A stretch of DNA of 64,000 bases from Virgibacillus_F flavescens (GTDB lineage Bacteria > Bacillota > Bacilli > Bacillales > Amphibacillaceae), in assembly GCF_050574275.1 (NCBI RefSeq), contig NZ_CP192260.1:558001-622000 (forward strand). The letters are read 5' to 3'. The notes below the pieces were generated by a model, which saw only the letters and a list, made by a program, of their open reading frames with translations, was not told the origin of the DNA and did no database searches. A program made the position numbers and the translations under genes. Positions 18,833-26,962 of the stretch are shown here, one piece after another. Each line of letters starts with the position of its first letter. Positions within the stretch are counted from its first letter, which is position 1.

Positions 18833-18861
18833 TTGTATACAACCTGTATATGATATATAAA
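18833..18861 (+). promoter_or_regulatory. parM promoter with overlapping palindrome
   Basis: TTGTAT (18833-18838), 17-nt spacer, TATAAA (18856-18861), giving a leader of only about 20 nt before the parM start. The perfect arms TATACA and TGTATA (18836-18850) overlap the -35 and spacer, so a repressor bound there would block the promoter. Confidence 0.6.
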
Positions 18862-18886
18862 TTAATATTCGAAAGGAGAGAAACAA

Positions 18887-19861
18887 ATGAAAGAACAAGT
18901 TTTTATTTCCGTTGACTGCGGAAAGCATTCTACTAAATCGATGATGGAATATAGAGGGCAGACCTACATCGTGCTTTTCAGAACGAAGATGCAGATGACT
19001 AATGATTTGGGTATTGAGCTTCAAGAAAACTCCTATAAAGTGGGTTTTGAGGGAAGTGAACACCTTTTGGGCGACACAGTGTCGGAAAACCACAGCGATC
19101 ATAATCTGTCCAAGGAGTCCTTGGTTCATAAACTTGCTATCTATACAGCTATTGTAGAACTAATGAAAAAGGCAAATCTACAGTTTTACAACGTTCAACT
19201 TCATGTCGCTATCAACGCACCAATTAATGTCTACAAAAGCCAACGACTGAAAAATTCATATAAAAGATATATGGAAAATAACAATCGTACTATATCTATT
19301 TGTATTAATGAAAAGTCCTATATGTTCAACCTTAATGACCTAACAATATGCTTTGAAGGGATGGGATTGGTATATGAAAGTCAAAAAGAATACTCCAAAC
19401 ACTCTACAGCTATATTTGATATCGGAGGGCTTAATACCACTTACTGTACATTTAATGGTGTTCAACCTGATTTTAATAGCATGATAGTTTCTAACCTGGG
19501 AAGTAGTTCTTTAAAAGCAAAAATAGAACGGGAACTCGTTGAAAAATATGGTATGACTGTATCCTCCAATGATCTTGAACAAATCGTTCAAAAAGGCTTC
19601 TTTACTCATTACGGTAAAAAAGTCGAGGAAAGTGAAGAGTTAATTGAAAAGATAAAGAAGAACCATCTTGATAGCATAATAAATTATGCAAAACAGCATG
19701 GATATACACTCAATCAGGACAAGATTTACTTCGTAGGTGGCGGTGCAAATTTGTTATCAAATGAAATTAAACACACCTTTCGCCATGCTTGCATTGTTAT
19801 AAATCCTCAGTTCGCTAACGTGAAGAGCTTCCTCGAAATCCTCAAAGTGAAGTATGCCTGA
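18887..19861 (+). CDS. parM: ParM-like actin-family plasmid segregation ATPase
   Basis: A 324-residue actin-like protein. Phosphate 1 motif VDCGKHSTKSMM is at residues about 8-20, phosphate 2 motif FDIGGLNTTYCTFNG near residue 180 and adenosine motif FVGGGANLL near residue 285. ParM-type proteins form filaments that push plasmid copies apart together with a DNA-bound adaptor. The stop codon overlaps the next start (TGATG), the usual parM-parR coupling. ATG at 18887 follows GAAAGGAG. Its presence in a chromosomal Tn7-like island suggests an integrated plasmid or an island with an extrachromosomal phase. Confidence 0.85.
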   Translation: MKEQVFISVDCGKHSTKSMMEYRGQTYIVLFRTKMQMTNDLGIELQENSYKVGFEGSEHLLGDTVSENHSDHNLSKESLVHKLAIYTAIVELMKKANLQFYNVQLHVAINAPINVYKSQRLKNSYKRYMENNNRTISICINEKSYMFNLNDLTICFEGMGLVYESQKEYSKHSTAIFDIGGLNTTYCTFNGVQPDFNSMIVSNLGSSSLKAKIERELVEKYGMTVSSNDLEQIVQKGFFTHYGKKVEESEELIEKIKKNHLDSIINYAKQHGYTLNQDKIYFVGGGANLLSNEIKHTFRHACIVINPQFANVKSFLEILKVKYA

Positions 19862-20148
19862 TGATTGAACGAAATAAAATCACCATAAGTTTTCTTCCGC
19901 ATGATGATGACCTGTGGCATTTTATCCAGTTAAAGAAGAAAGCATGCAACCTAAGTGAATATATCCGCAATCTTATTTGCAATGATATGAATAATAATCA
20001 TACCGATATTGACGAAGAAAAGATTGTGGAAAAACTTTTAGAAGCGTTACAATACAAAGACATAACGCTTCCTGGAAAGAAAGAAGAGTCAATAGAGGAA
20101 ATAGTTGCTAATGAAGAAGTAAAGAATACTATCAATAGCTTGTTTTAA
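19861..20148 (+). CDS. parR: ParR-like adaptor protein
   Basis: A 95-residue protein with an N-terminal ribbon-helix-helix-like region (ITISFLPHDDDLWHFIQL...LSEYIRNLI) and an acidic C-terminal tail (EEKIVEKLLEAL... ending INSLF), the architecture of ParR adaptors that bind a centromere and cap ParM filaments. It overlaps parM by one base. A repeat-type centromere was not identified in the parM upstream region. Confidence 0.75.
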   Translation: MIERNKITISFLPHDDDLWHFIQLKKKACNLSEYIRNLICNDMNNNHTDIDEEKIVEKLLEALQYKDITLPGKKEESIEEIVANEEVKNTINSLF

Positions 20149-20152
20149 TAGA

Positions 20153-20180
20153 AAAAATGCTGAGGTTAGTCAGCATTTTT
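20153..20180 (+). terminator. terminator of parMR
   Basis: AAAATGCTGA-GGTTAG-TCAGCATTTTT hairpin five nucleotides after the parR stop codon. Confidence 0.85.
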
Positions 20181-20349
20181 ACATAAAACCCTGTGGGTTT
20201 AGTACGTTATATTAGATAAAGAAAGTTTATAAACCAAAAAACCATCCTTCTATTAATTCACCTTCCATGTCCTCATTGCTGGCTAAGAAGTCGAAAGAGT
20301 CCGTTTCCCTTGACAATGATTACCGATGTAGGTCTTGAACAAATCTATA

Positions 20350-20511
20350 GTGAATAGTACCTTAGATGGTATAAAACAATCAGAAAGTAGAGACATAGTT
20401 GAAAACCTGACTGAAAACCATATAAAATTTCTTGAACTATGCAATTCTCAATTACCCTTCGCTATTATTTCTCCTGACCCACCATATGCAAACGTCTTAC
20501 CTGTGTTATAG
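20350..20511 (+). pseudogene. 53-codon fragment ending in a DPPY-like motif
   Basis: An open stretch beginning GTG and ending ...AIISPDPPYANVLPVL. DPPY is the catalytic motif of N6-adenine methyltransferases, but the fragment has no good ribosome binding site and nothing methyltransferase-like follows. It sits just left of element U2. Probably a remnant or a chance frame. Confidence 0.25.
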
Positions 20512-20886
20512 ACAAAGAAAAGATACCGAAGTGAAGATATTGATTTGCTCACAGACGTTTCTAATAGCTAATAATGTAACTGATAAACAAAAAGAGCGTG
20601 GATATCTATAACGGGTTCCGTTACCTATCGCAAACATTAAAAAATAATATAAAATGACCAACAAATTGTATGCTAAATTGCTGGTCATTTATTGTTGTTG
20701 TATCAGAAATTTATTAATAATATACATTGAAATTATAGTGTAATTTGTTGCCTTATTTGTAAGATGACAATAGCCAGTGGCGTCTACATTTTGTACTAAA
20801 AAATCGTATACAAATTGGCATACATAAATTCACCATTAAATTGAATATATATTAGCTTTCGTCTGATTTTACAAGGTAATCTGAAT

Positions 20887-20959
20887 ATTTATGTTAAAAT
20901 AAATATAGAGTTTGTGAAGAAATGTACTTAAACTAACGCAGCAGGATTGTTGAACAAGG
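20887..20959 (+). promoter_or_regulatory. conserved extended -10 promoter and leader, copy 2
   Basis: ATTTATGTTAAAATAAAT with extended -10 TGTTAAAAT, then TTTGTGAAG and CTTAAACTAACGCAGCAGG. Same block order as at 13416-13496 (minus) and 31184-31260. Confidence 0.65.
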
Positions 20960-21013
20960 ATTAGAGTTTTTCGATTAAGGGGAGAGTATAAAATATTTAA
21001 AAAGGAGAGTTTT

Positions 21014-21253
21014 ATGATGAATGGCAAATTTAAACTTTTAACTAACGTTGCTATTGCAGTTACTGGCATTATTGCTTTTAGCAATCTTATTTTCTTTGAT
21101 TCGAATCAGTTAGATGTTTTAGGTCTGATTTTGTTTGGAATAGTAACCTTATTGGTAGTGTTTGAGACATATAAAGAAAAAAAGATTGTTTCTGTTTTTA
21201 TGATTTTAATATTCATTTATATGTTTGTTGCTTGGGGTAGCCCATCAATATAA
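21014..21253 (+). CDS. small membrane protein (cargo of U2)
   Basis: 79 residues with two to three hydrophobic segments (VAIAVTGIIAFSNLIFF, VLGLILFGIVTLLVVF, VFMILIFIYMFVAW). ATG at 21014 follows AAAAAGGAGAG. No family recognised. It is followed by the motif CTAACGGGTGCATTACTTC, which resembles the separator after the other cargo genes. Confidence 0.65.
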   Translation: MMNGKFKLLTNVAIAVTGIIAFSNLIFFDSNQLDVLGLILFGIVTLLVVFETYKEKKIVSVFMILIFIYMFVAWGSPSI

Positions 21254-21376
21254 AGATAACTAACGGGTGCATTACTTCAACAGGAGTTATTCAACTAATG
21301 GAGCAGGTTAGCGTAAGAGTGAATCGGTAATATGATAAGCTAATTTCAGTGTTGTATTTAAAAATGGAGGGGTAAT

Positions 21377-21610
21377 ATGTATTTGCTACTATCAATTATT
21401 TTGAGTGTCATTTTAGGGTGGGTTTTATGGATGATGGGACCACTGGTAGGTGGAATTATTGCTTTTGGTGTTGTTGTTGGTTGCATATTTAGAGGATTGT
21501 ATTTACTAATTGACATACAGCAAAGAACGTCAACTATAACGCCTAATAAAGATAAGGTCCAAGAGACGTATGATAGCTATTTAAAGGAACGTGACCAAGG
21601 TTCACATTAA
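21377..21610 (+). CDS. small membrane protein (cargo of U2)
   Basis: 77 residues: two hydrophobic segments (LLLSIILSVILGWVLWMMG and a glycine-rich second, GGIIAFGVVVGCIFRGLYLL) and a charged C-terminal tail. GGAGGGG precedes ATG at 21377. Followed by CTAACGGGTGCTTTAGTTG and the U2 terminator. Function unknown. Confidence 0.65.
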   Translation: MYLLLSIILSVILGWVLWMMGPLVGGIIAFGVVVGCIFRGLYLLIDIQQRTSTITPNKDKVQETYDSYLKERDQGSH

Positions 21611-21655
21611 GCTAACGGGTGCTTTAGTTGAATAAGCAATAGAAAATAAATAGAA

Positions 21656-21688
21656 GAAAAATCTCAGTTCAGTGAACTGAGATTTTTT
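21656..21688 (+). terminator. terminator of U2
   Basis: Perfect palindromic stem AATCTCAGTTCAGTGAACTG with flanking A and T tracts; near-copy of the one at 13098-13128. Confidence 0.85.
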
Positions 21689-21804
21689 AAATTACAAATA
21701 TAACTACAAAACACGGTACAATTCACTATACAAATATAGGTACATTTATAATTTAATATCGAGTTTTGCGATAGGTAACGGAGCCCGTTAGGATATCCAA
21801 GCTC

Positions 21805-22932
21805 TTATCTTTTTACAAGCGACTTACTTTTTCTTTTTTTATTTACTCCCGTTTTAAGCATTTCTGGTAGTTCTTCTTCCCATTTCGCAGGTTCAGTTTC
21901 ATAGTCTATTTTAGCAAAGGATTTTAGTATTGCTTCAACAATTATCTTCGCACCTTCTGGGGGAACAGCCATCCCAACTTGTTTTCGAACACTTTCTTTA
22001 CCACCTAAAAATTCAAAATTATCTGGAAATGTTTGAAGTCTTGCCCTTTCACGACTTGTTAAGGCTCTCGGTTCATCATAATGATACATATGTGTCCCGC
22101 CACCACCAGATCCAGTAACCGTATAAGCAGGCAGATCTGGATTTAACCTCTTATATATATTGGACATTCTTGCTCCTTTTACATTTAGCCTTAAATGTTC
22201 TGGTATGCCTTCAGACCATGCATTTTCACCTGGAAGGATCTTATTTAGCATGTCAATTACCTTTTGCTGATGCCTTGTATATTCATTATTGGTAGCATCC
22301 TCTGGAATAGGAGGGTTTTCAAGAGCTTGTCTTGATGTTTTCCATAATTTTCTGTCTTTCAAAGGAGCCTTCGGGACTTTAAAACTCCATCCCAAATCTC
22401 TCCGAATACCTACAACAATAATTCTATGCCTTGCTTGTGGTATTCCATATTCTTCAAACTTATATAGGTGAGGTGTTATTTTATAGCCCACCTCTTCCAT
22501 CTCTTGTAATATTTTTATAAATGCTTTCCCTTCGTTTGCACTCTCCAGACCACCTACATTTTCTGCTATAAACCATTGAGGTTGGTGATGTTTAAGTACC
22601 TGAATCCCATAAGAGTATAAAGGGCCATAATTGCCCTCAATTCCCTTAGATTCCCCAACTATTGAATAATCGTTGCATGGAAAGCCGAATGCAAACGCAT
22701 CTATTTTTTCAAGAGCTGTAATGTCTAACTCCCGTACATCCTTACAGATAACTGATTCCTCTGAATCTGGACAAATATTACGAACGAAGGTTCGACAAGT
22801 ATCTTCATCAAAATCATTCGCCCATGCATGTTCTACCTTATATGTATCATTGTTATGTTCAAATTGAGCCTCTTTCGCACCTAATGACAGGCCACCTGGC
22901 CCGCAAAACAGCTCACCTTTTTTAAAAATCAT
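21805..22932 (-). CDS. DNA (cytosine-5) methyltransferase
   Basis: A 375-residue m5C methyltransferase with the ordered motifs: I in FCGPGGLSLGAKEA (AdoMet binding), IV with the catalytic Cys in FGFPCNDYS, VI in ENVGG, VIII in QARHRIIVVG and X in QVGMAVPPEGA. It presumably protects host DNA against the adjacent endonuclease (23040-24602), which lies upstream on the same strand with a gap of 107 nt. Recognition sequence cannot be read. ATG at 22932 follows GGAG. Confidence 0.93.
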   Translation of the reverse strand: MIFKKGELFCGPGGLSLGAKEAQFEHNNDTYKVEHAWANDFDEDTCRTFVRNICPDSEESVICKDVRELDITALEKIDAFAFGFPCNDYSIVGESKGIEGNYGPLYSYGIQVLKHHQPQWFIAENVGGLESANEGKAFIKILQEMEEVGYKITPHLYKFEEYGIPQARHRIIVVGIRRDLGWSFKVPKAPLKDRKLWKTSRQALENPPIPEDATNNEYTRHQQKVIDMLNKILPGENAWSEGIPEHLRLNVKGARMSNIYKRLNPDLPAYTVTGSGGGGTHMYHYDEPRALTSRERARLQTFPDNFEFLGGKESVRKQVGMAVPPEGAKIIVEAILKSFAKIDYETEPAKWEEELPEMLKTGVNKKRKSKSLVKR

Positions 22933-23039
22933 AGTTTTAACACTCCAAAGTTGTTAGTTCTTTTTATTCGATGAATATTTTTCTATTATACTATATAAAG
23001 TGCAAATATGAAATTTTAAAAGGACTTCAAGAATAAGCT

Positions 23040-24602
23040 CTATACTAATTCTACATCTTGTAATGTTACCTTCCTATTAAGTTGAAAAAGTGTTCTCAAG
23101 TCTTCGTGTTCTATAGGGTTCGACAAGTGCTTTTGCAAAAGACGAATTGTATTTCGAGCAGATATTACACTTCCCTGAACATCTGGATTTTGTCTATTAA
23201 GCTGTTGAATTTGAGAATCGATATTAGTTCCAAAACCATCAGCAATATACATAAAAAATTCCAAGTTCTCATGACTATTCTTATAGGTCGGAATGTAATT
23301 ATTGATCATTCTATTCCTATGATCATTACTAATGCTATATCTACGATACGCTTTGGTATCAATGATTCCCGAATAATTAATAGGAGATTCAACAAATATA
23401 TCTGGATGCAATGGATTATTACCAACATGCATTGAACGAAACCCTAACTGTTCAAAAACACCTGTAGTCGCAATTTCAAACTCAGTAGCTAATTCTCGAC
23501 CGCTGATAGCCATGTTTAGGTAACTGGCTTCAAAAGCACTGAAAGTATCTGGTCTAAACCCTTCAATGGCATTCTCAACTTGTCCAATCGAAAACCCTGT
23601 TATTGTAGAGATCTCGTCAAGTAGTTGCGAAGTTATGTTTACTATTGGCCGAGTACCTGCTATATGTAGCAACTCACTCCTAACCCTTCTTTCTCTATAT
23701 AAAGCATCTGTAACGGCTTCACCACCAAAGCTCCTGTTATCTCTATTTTGACCAGGTGCTAAACCGAAATTCCTTTGAAAGTTTTCGTTACCATATGGAT
23801 GGTTGAGATTGTATTGTCTGACTGTTGAACCATCATTCAATATTGCTTCCACATCTTGAATATACCCTTCTGAAATAGCAATTTGACTGTTACCGACTCT
23901 ATCAATTAATTGTGTATATTCAAGATAGTTTATAAATGTATTTGCTATGTCTCCTAAATAACTAATGGTCTTTTCTCTTGAACGTACTCCTGTCGTACTA
24001 CTTGCATATAATTGTTCGAAATCTTGGGAAAGAACAGAGTCGCCATGACTTCTATAATCAAGAATTCTTTGAACAACATGTTCATAACAATCATTCGATT
24101 CATTTTCACCTTCGGTTATTACAAATCGACCAAGCTCACTTCTTGATAGTGTCTCAATACGAGAATCAATAAGTAGTCTAAGTAAGAATCTGAATGGCCG
24201 TACTCTGAACCTACTATGTATATTTACTCGCCCACGTTGAGAATATGGGGAGGGGTATTGTAACTTCATTAATTGATTTATTATTATTGGTACAGGTGGT
24301 TGTCCCGCTAATAGTGCTTCTCCTGCTAAAGTAGTTCTAACAATCTCTGTATCTGTCTCAATAAATATTAGCCCCAAATTATAAAGCCAAGACTCATAGG
24401 TTCTTGCTCCCCCAGCTCTTCTATCTCTTCGTTGTCCTGGACTCTTAATACCATAACGTTCCAATTCCGATTCAAAATCTAACTGTCGTGCTAAGTCATG
24501 GTTCCAAACATCACCCAGATTTTGAAGTGTAAAAAGAGACAAAATGTCAACTACTGGATAAAGTTTACGTTTATTTCGAGGTGCTTGCCAATTGTTAATC
24601 AC
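23040..24602 (-). CDS. type II restriction endonuclease, AlwI-like
   Basis: A 520-residue protein. The C-terminal third has a PD-(D/E)XK nuclease core: PDIFVES followed by GIIDTKAY (residues about 400-425 of the product). The N-terminal part (YPVVDILSLFTLQNLGDVWNHDL, GARTYESWLYNLGLI) resembles AlwI/MlyI-type enzymes that recognise asymmetric sites. GTG at 24602 was chosen because AAAGGGGGAT is 6 nt upstream. Paired with the m5C methyltransferase downstream, it forms a restriction-modification system. Family assignment is from memory of motifs. Confidence 0.75.
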   Translation of the reverse strand: MINNWQAPRNKRKLYPVVDILSLFTLQNLGDVWNHDLARQLDFESELERYGIKSPGQRRDRRAGGARTYESWLYNLGLIFIETDTEIVRTTLAGEALLAGQPPVPIIINQLMKLQYPSPYSQRGRVNIHSRFRVRPFRFLLRLLIDSRIETLSRSELGRFVITEGENESNDCYEHVVQRILDYRSHGDSVLSQDFEQLYASSTTGVRSREKTISYLGDIANTFINYLEYTQLIDRVGNSQIAISEGYIQDVEAILNDGSTVRQYNLNHPYGNENFQRNFGLAPGQNRDNRSFGGEAVTDALYRERRVRSELLHIAGTRPIVNITSQLLDEISTITGFSIGQVENAIEGFRPDTFSAFEASYLNMAISGRELATEFEIATTGVFEQLGFRSMHVGNNPLHPDIFVESPINYSGIIDTKAYRRYSISNDHRNRMINNYIPTYKNSHENLEFFMYIADGFGTNIDSQIQQLNRQNPDVQGSVISARNTIRLLQKHLSNPIEHEDLRTLFQLNRKVTLQDVELV

Positions 24603-24776
24603 GAAAAATCCCCCTTTTTCATGTCTAATCACTTTTGGTGTGACAATTCAGCTATTTTCTATTAGAATCTATATTAGATTCATTTGCTTATAGTCAATAT
24701 TATATCAAACAAAAACATTCCACTCACTATTTTTAAAAAGTTAAGTATAATTTCATGGGGGAACGGAGCTGAGAAT

Positions 24777-24974
24777 ATGCTATGTAAATGTGGTGGTTTA
24801 CTTGTTGTAACAAAAGTTGAAGAATATCCTGAAGATCTTTCGAGCAAGGAAAAATTGCATTACAATCGGGTTTGTGACGTAGAATGTATGTGGTGCGGAA
24901 ATACATTATATTCGCAGTCTTATGACGATGGTGCATTGCTTAATATTGTAAAGAAAATTACAGAGGAATCATAA
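24777..24974 (+). CDS. small zinc-ribbon-like protein
   Basis: 65 residues starting MLCKCGGLLVV with C-x-C near the N-terminus and C...CMWC in the middle, suggesting one zinc site. ATG at 24777 follows GGAG. Function unknown; stands alone on the plus strand within minus-strand defence genes. Confidence 0.6.
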   Translation: MLCKCGGLLVVTKVEEYPEDLSSKEKLHYNRVCDVECMWCGNTLYSQSYDDGALLNIVKKITEES

Positions 24975-24990
24975 TAAAAGAAGCATATTA

Positions 24991-25020
24991 AAAAGACCTC
25001 GTATTATTTACGAAGTCTTA
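24991..25020. terminator. terminator between convergent genes
   Basis: Stem AAGACCTCGTA/TACGAAGTCTT between the zinc-ribbon gene and the XRE gene at 25031. Confidence 0.7.
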
Positions 25021-25030
25021 ATAAGATTAA

Positions 25031-25516
25031 TCATATTTTTCCCTTTAAGTCATCGATCATTTCCGATAACTGATAAAGTTCATGAACCTTAGTTTTTGAG
25101 TCCCAGTGACTATCAACAATAAATTCCACTATTTGAATTAATATACCCTTGATTTCCCTGCTAACTTTAATATCATTTACGACAAAGTTATGTTGAATCA
25201 ATACATCAGTTAATAATCCCTCTTCTTGATCTAACCCATCGGTACTTAGCTCACGAAATGCAGTTGAGATCAAAATGTAAAAGGGGATTTTAAGACAAAT
25301 AGCAAGTCTAATGACCTTAGAAAAACTAATTTCCCTTCTTTTTCCATTTTCAATTCTGTTGATATACGTGTGATTCACATTTGTCATGCTTCCAAGCTGT
25401 TTTAATGTAAATCCTTCCTTCTTTCTATATTCCTTAAACAGCAATCCAAAATCATCCGAAACCCCTTCAATACCAAGATTAACCACTGTTCCCAAGTCGT
25501 CGTTTAGTGTTTTCAT
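25031..25516 (-). CDS. XRE-family transcriptional regulator
   Basis: 161 residues; HTH at about 25-85 (LLFKEYRKKEGFTLKQLGSMTNVNHTYINRIENGKRR), with a helical C-terminal extension. GGGAGGG precedes ATG at 25516. It lies upstream of the restriction-modification genes on the same strand and could be their controller, but it is separated from them by the oppositely oriented zinc-ribbon gene. Confidence 0.82.
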   Translation of the reverse strand: MKTLNDDLGTVVNLGIEGVSDDFGLLFKEYRKKEGFTLKQLGSMTNVNHTYINRIENGKRREISFSKVIRLAICLKIPFYILISTAFRELSTDGLDQEEGLLTDVLIQHNFVVNDIKVSREIKGILIQIVEFIVDSHWDSKTKVHELYQLSEMIDDLKGKI

Positions 25517-25634
25517 ATGAAACCCTCCCTATTAATTTGAATCATATCGATTCAGCCTGACTAAAGTTTCAAAAAGAATCCTCAATTTTTGAACTAATAG
25601 ATTATAGATAATAGAAGGGTGTAATATTCAAATT

Positions 25635-25849
25635 TCAAATCATAATGTAATCATGCACCATACTACCAAGCATCATTTCAAGATTAGTCATTTTCTTCAG
25701 CCGATACACATGTTTGTAATGACATCTGCTGTAGGAAGCCATCCATTATGGCCTGCGTGATAGGAAAGAAAATATTTTACACTACAATCCATTACTGTTT
25801 TGTGACGTGTAAACGACCAACTAAACTCTGGATATTCTGTCCCGTTCAT
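25635..25849 (-). pseudogene. frameshifted, truncated PD-(D/E)XK (Cas4/RecB-like) nuclease N-terminus
   Basis: A good ribosome binding site (AGGAGG) and ATG at 25849 begin MNGTEYPEFSWSFTRHKT, with CSVKYFLSYHAGHNGW next. This resembles the start of Cas4/RecB-type nucleases (a phrase like SYSR...C-x-x-K/R-Y-Y-..GW). The frame stops at 25697. A frameshift near 25710 continues the match as YRLKKMTNLEMMLGSMVHD, which then ends at 25635. The catalytic part is missing. It lies 13 nt after the RNase H-like gene, so it was once cotranscribed with it. Confidence 0.6.
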
Positions 25850-25862
25850 TTATAAATTCCTC

Positions 25863-26429
25863 CTAACTCCTATTTCGTAACATGCTCTTGGCCGCATTAT
25901 GTGCAGAATTAGCGAATGGATTATGTCTCTTTAGGTCTAAAGGTAAATATTTAATAGTGATAAGACGACTCCCATTCTCTTTTAATATTTGTTGATAAGT
26001 TTGTATTAGTTCACTCTGTAACTTCATCAAAGAGTTATTATTAAACGTTATTTCCTTAGATAAAAACGATTCAATGTTAGCAACATCTGAATAAATAATT
26101 ACCTGATCACAATGCACCCTCATAAGTTTTCTAAAGATCCGTAAAGCGAATATTAGGGCTTTAATCTCCGCATAAATTGGTTTATGATAACAGTTTTTAG
26201 GCGGAAACAAGAGCTGTTGTTTAACTGTCACTGTTCCTCTCTCCAATATAGACACTGCTATCGCCATTTCTCTGATTTCCCCGCTCGCTGAACCATCACA
26301 ATAAATGTGCATGGTGTTATTACTCAAATACTGCTGAAAAACAAAATCCTTTAGTTCATTCGGCACGTTTTCCTCATACTTCCAAAAATTCGGTTTATCT
26401 ACCCTTCTGGTGCTTCCCTTTGCTTTCAA
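25863..26429 (-). CDS. RNase H-like domain protein
   Basis: About 188 residues with an RNase HI fold pattern: IYCDGSASGE (first Asp), IYAEIKALIFAL (Glu), IIYSDVANI (second Asp) and the terminal helix NSAHNAAKSM, where the last catalytic Asp of RNase HI is apparently His. TTG at 26429 was chosen because AAAGGGGTGAT lies 6 nt upstream; an in-frame ATG at 26477 lacks a ribosome binding site. The promoter region holds the palindrome 26489-26506 shared with the gene at 37157. It could act on RNA-DNA hybrids. Confidence 0.75.
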   Translation of the reverse strand: MKAKGSTRRVDKPNFWKYEENVPNELKDFVFQQYLSNNTMHIYCDGSASGEIREMAIAVSILERGTVTVKQQLLFPPKNCYHKPIYAEIKALIFALRIFRKLMRVHCDQVIIYSDVANIESFLSKEITFNNNSLMKLQSELIQTYQQILKENGSRLITIKYLPLDLKRHNPFANSAHNAAKSMLRNRS

Positions 26430-26488
26430 TATAATCACCCCTTTCGATGGAACTATTCTTATTGCTCGATATACCATCTTTATTTTTT

Positions 26489-26506
26489 GGTAAATTATTT
26501 TTTACC
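26489..26506 (-). promoter_or_regulatory. 18-bp palindromic operator-like site, copy 1
   Basis: GGTAAATTATTTTTTACC upstream of the RNase H-like gene. Its exact reverse complement is at 37685-37702, also directly behind a hairpin of the AGCACTCA type and ahead of a minus-strand gene. Confidence 0.6.
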
Positions 26507-26511
26507 AAAAA

Positions 26512-26556
26512 ATAAAAAAAGCACTCAGCATCCTTTTAAAAAAGATGTGAGTGCTT
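26512..26556 (-). terminator. hairpin plus T-run ahead of RNase H-like gene
   Basis: AGCACTCA and TGAGTGCT pair, extended by CATC/GATG, followed on the minus strand by seven T residues and then the palindrome at 26489-26506. Either a terminator for upstream transcription or a leader attenuator. Confidence 0.7.
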
Positions 26557-26962
26557 CGATATTTATTGAATTTATTATTATATGTTTGGTTGGCTTCAAA
26601 ATGTTCACCTTCAATAGTTAATATTAGTCATATAATAGCCTACTACACCACCAAAGTCAAACATCTTTTCCATTAATTAAAAATTTTTGTAACTATAGGT
26701 GAAAACGAATCTTTTCGGAAATAAATTGTCTCTCATTCTCTTAAATAGTTGGTTAATTGATAATGATTAAATATGCAGTAGCACAACCTTATCTAATAAA
26801 TATCTACTGAATAACTAACAAAGATTAAATGATGTTGCCATGAAAACAATATTAAAAAGCATTCAAACCAGATTGAATGAACTTTAATATTAATAACTTT
26901 GTTACTATAACAACATAATTTAACTGGTAACAATTTAAGGAGTTCCCAGGAATATGGATATA
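26557..26962. other. AT-rich intergenic region
   Basis: About 400 nt without a convincing gene. A weak hairpin ATTCAA-ACCAGA-TTGAAT near 26,860-26,880 probably terminates the minus-strand gene at 26963. Confidence 0.4.

Larger units (their letters stand above)
20609..21790. mobile_element. MITE-like element U2 with terminal inverted repeats, carrying two small membrane genes
   Basis: Left end TAACGGGTTCCGTTACC and right end, inverted, TAACGGGCTCCGTTACC; both continue with TATCGCAAA, so the repeats agree at 25 of 26 positions. Flanking 9-mers ggatatcta (20600-20608) and ggatatcca (21791-21799) match at 8 of 9 positions. The interior shares hairpin, promoter, leader, trailing motif and terminator with U1 but carries different genes. 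No transposase is present, so mobilisation would need a partner element elsewhere. Confidence 0.75.

Noticed and set aside
20350..20511. An adenine methyltransferase gene, suggested by DPPY.
   Set aside because: Only a short fragment without further motifs or start signals; kept as a low-confidence remnant.
21256..21636. The repeated CTAACGGGTGC motifs after small genes recall integron attC sites.
   Set aside because: They do not form the folded attC arms, lack the GTTRRRY core and no integron integrase of the IntI type is present. The inverted ends and flanking repeats point to a transposon family instead.
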